From assembly GCA_023667045.1 (NCBI GenBank), contig JAMPAU010000002.1, positions 124,001 through 188,000 of the forward strand: DNA of 64,000 bases, read 5' to 3'. Below, piece after piece: positions 63,853 to 64,000 of the stretch. The stretch is from Ruminococcus flavefaciens (GTDB taxonomy: Bacteria; Bacillota; Clostridia; Oscillospirales; Ruminococcaceae). The notes below the pieces were generated by a model. That model saw only the letters and a program-made list of their open reading frames with translations. It made no database searches and was not told where the DNA came from. Numbering within the stretch: the stretch's first letter is position 1; each line of letters begins with the position of its first letter. The position numbers and the translations under genes were made by a program.

Positions 63853-64000
63853 TCAGTTTATTTCGGCTATAACAGTACCTATTACTTTTTTCAGAATATC
63901 ATCAGGGAGAGTTTCAATAAAAATATATTTCCTTGCATTTATATCCAGTGAGCGTATATGCTGACATAATATACTTCCGCTTGTCTGAGTTCTGCTGTCA
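63853..64000 (-). CDS. Probable PemK/MazF-type toxin, C-terminal fragment
   Basis: The leftward frame enters at the window edge and stops at TGA 63853. The visible 48 residues read DSRTQTSGSILCQHIRSLDI, then NARKYIFIETLPDDILKKVIG and a short end. The S-x-I-L-C-x-x-I-R-S-L-D pattern is that of MazF-like endoribonuclease toxins (CEQIRTID in relatives). The antitoxin would be outside the window. Moderately sure because only the C-terminus is present. Confidence 0.6.
   Translation of the reverse strand, partial: DSRTQTSGSILCQHIRSLDINARKYIFIETLPDDILKKVIGTVIAEIN

Overview
The window looks like a Ruminococcus-type Clostridia chromosome (Oscillospiraceae/Ruminococcaceae, Gram-positive). This rests on a dockerin module in a threonine-linker surface protein, a second dockerin-like module in an M60-type mucin peptidase, type III glutamine synthetase, Firmicutes L27 with its Prp protease, SigG, SpoIIP, SpoIIM-like, YtfJ and BofA-like sporulation proteins, AGGAGG ribosome sites and many TTGACA-17-TATAAT promoters. 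I infer the lineage from gene content only.

Layout: 1-8656 is leftward housekeeping (dnaG, dgt-like, yigZ, rpmE, pgcA, pfk, an EAL protein). 8856-11938 is rightward: a strong promoter with a structured RNA candidate, a VanRS-like two-component pair, an attenuator-like leader and a phosphatase gene with an in-frame stop. 11950-12250 holds GGGTGCA repeats. metK follows under a SAM-I riboswitch. 13876-17121 has an unknown gene, a C39-like lipoprotein, a zinc-ribbon protein and rpmB. 17345-24169 is a rightward run: M50 protease, scpAB, DUF2953, ytfJ, a D,D-carboxypeptidase, a pseudouridine synthase and metA. 24124-27519 mixes DUF2752, polysaccharide deacetylase, spoIIP and a papain-like protein. 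After tRNA-Arg come the 1,737-aa M60 protein, a secreted protein and sigG. 36188-40675 is leftward: Nudix, CPBP protease and a GntR-controlled ABC exporter. tRNA-Trp, DUF624, a SpoIIM-like protein, proC, glnN and a D,D-carboxypeptidase follow. 48183-56057 holds an HD hydrolase, an amylase, rplU-prp-rpmA-obgE-mrnC, yebC and mntP. The end carries a dockerin protein, a BofA-like cluster, pyrimidine phosphorylase, an acyl-CoA synthetase and a probable MazF-type toxin fragment.

The most striking observation is three dispersed single-spacer CRISPR mini-arrays (13769-13857, 16741-16829, 48076-48164). All have 28-base type I-E-like repeats at exactly 61-base spacing and each sits 25-34 bases after its own TTGACA-N17-TATAMT promoter. 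No cas gene is in the window. Two of the arrays lie in the 5' untranslated region of a gene, ending 18 bases before the first start codon. The spacer of the first array matches the gene directly downstream of it over 29 of 30 bases; the single mismatch is synonymous, the seed-proximal bases have diverged and an AAT PAM-like triplet is present. The spacer of the third contains an extended -10 element and has a short match to its own promoter. This suggests CRISPR-like mini-arrays used as, or turning into, cis-linked gene regulators. The sequence facts are direct; the regulatory role is inference.
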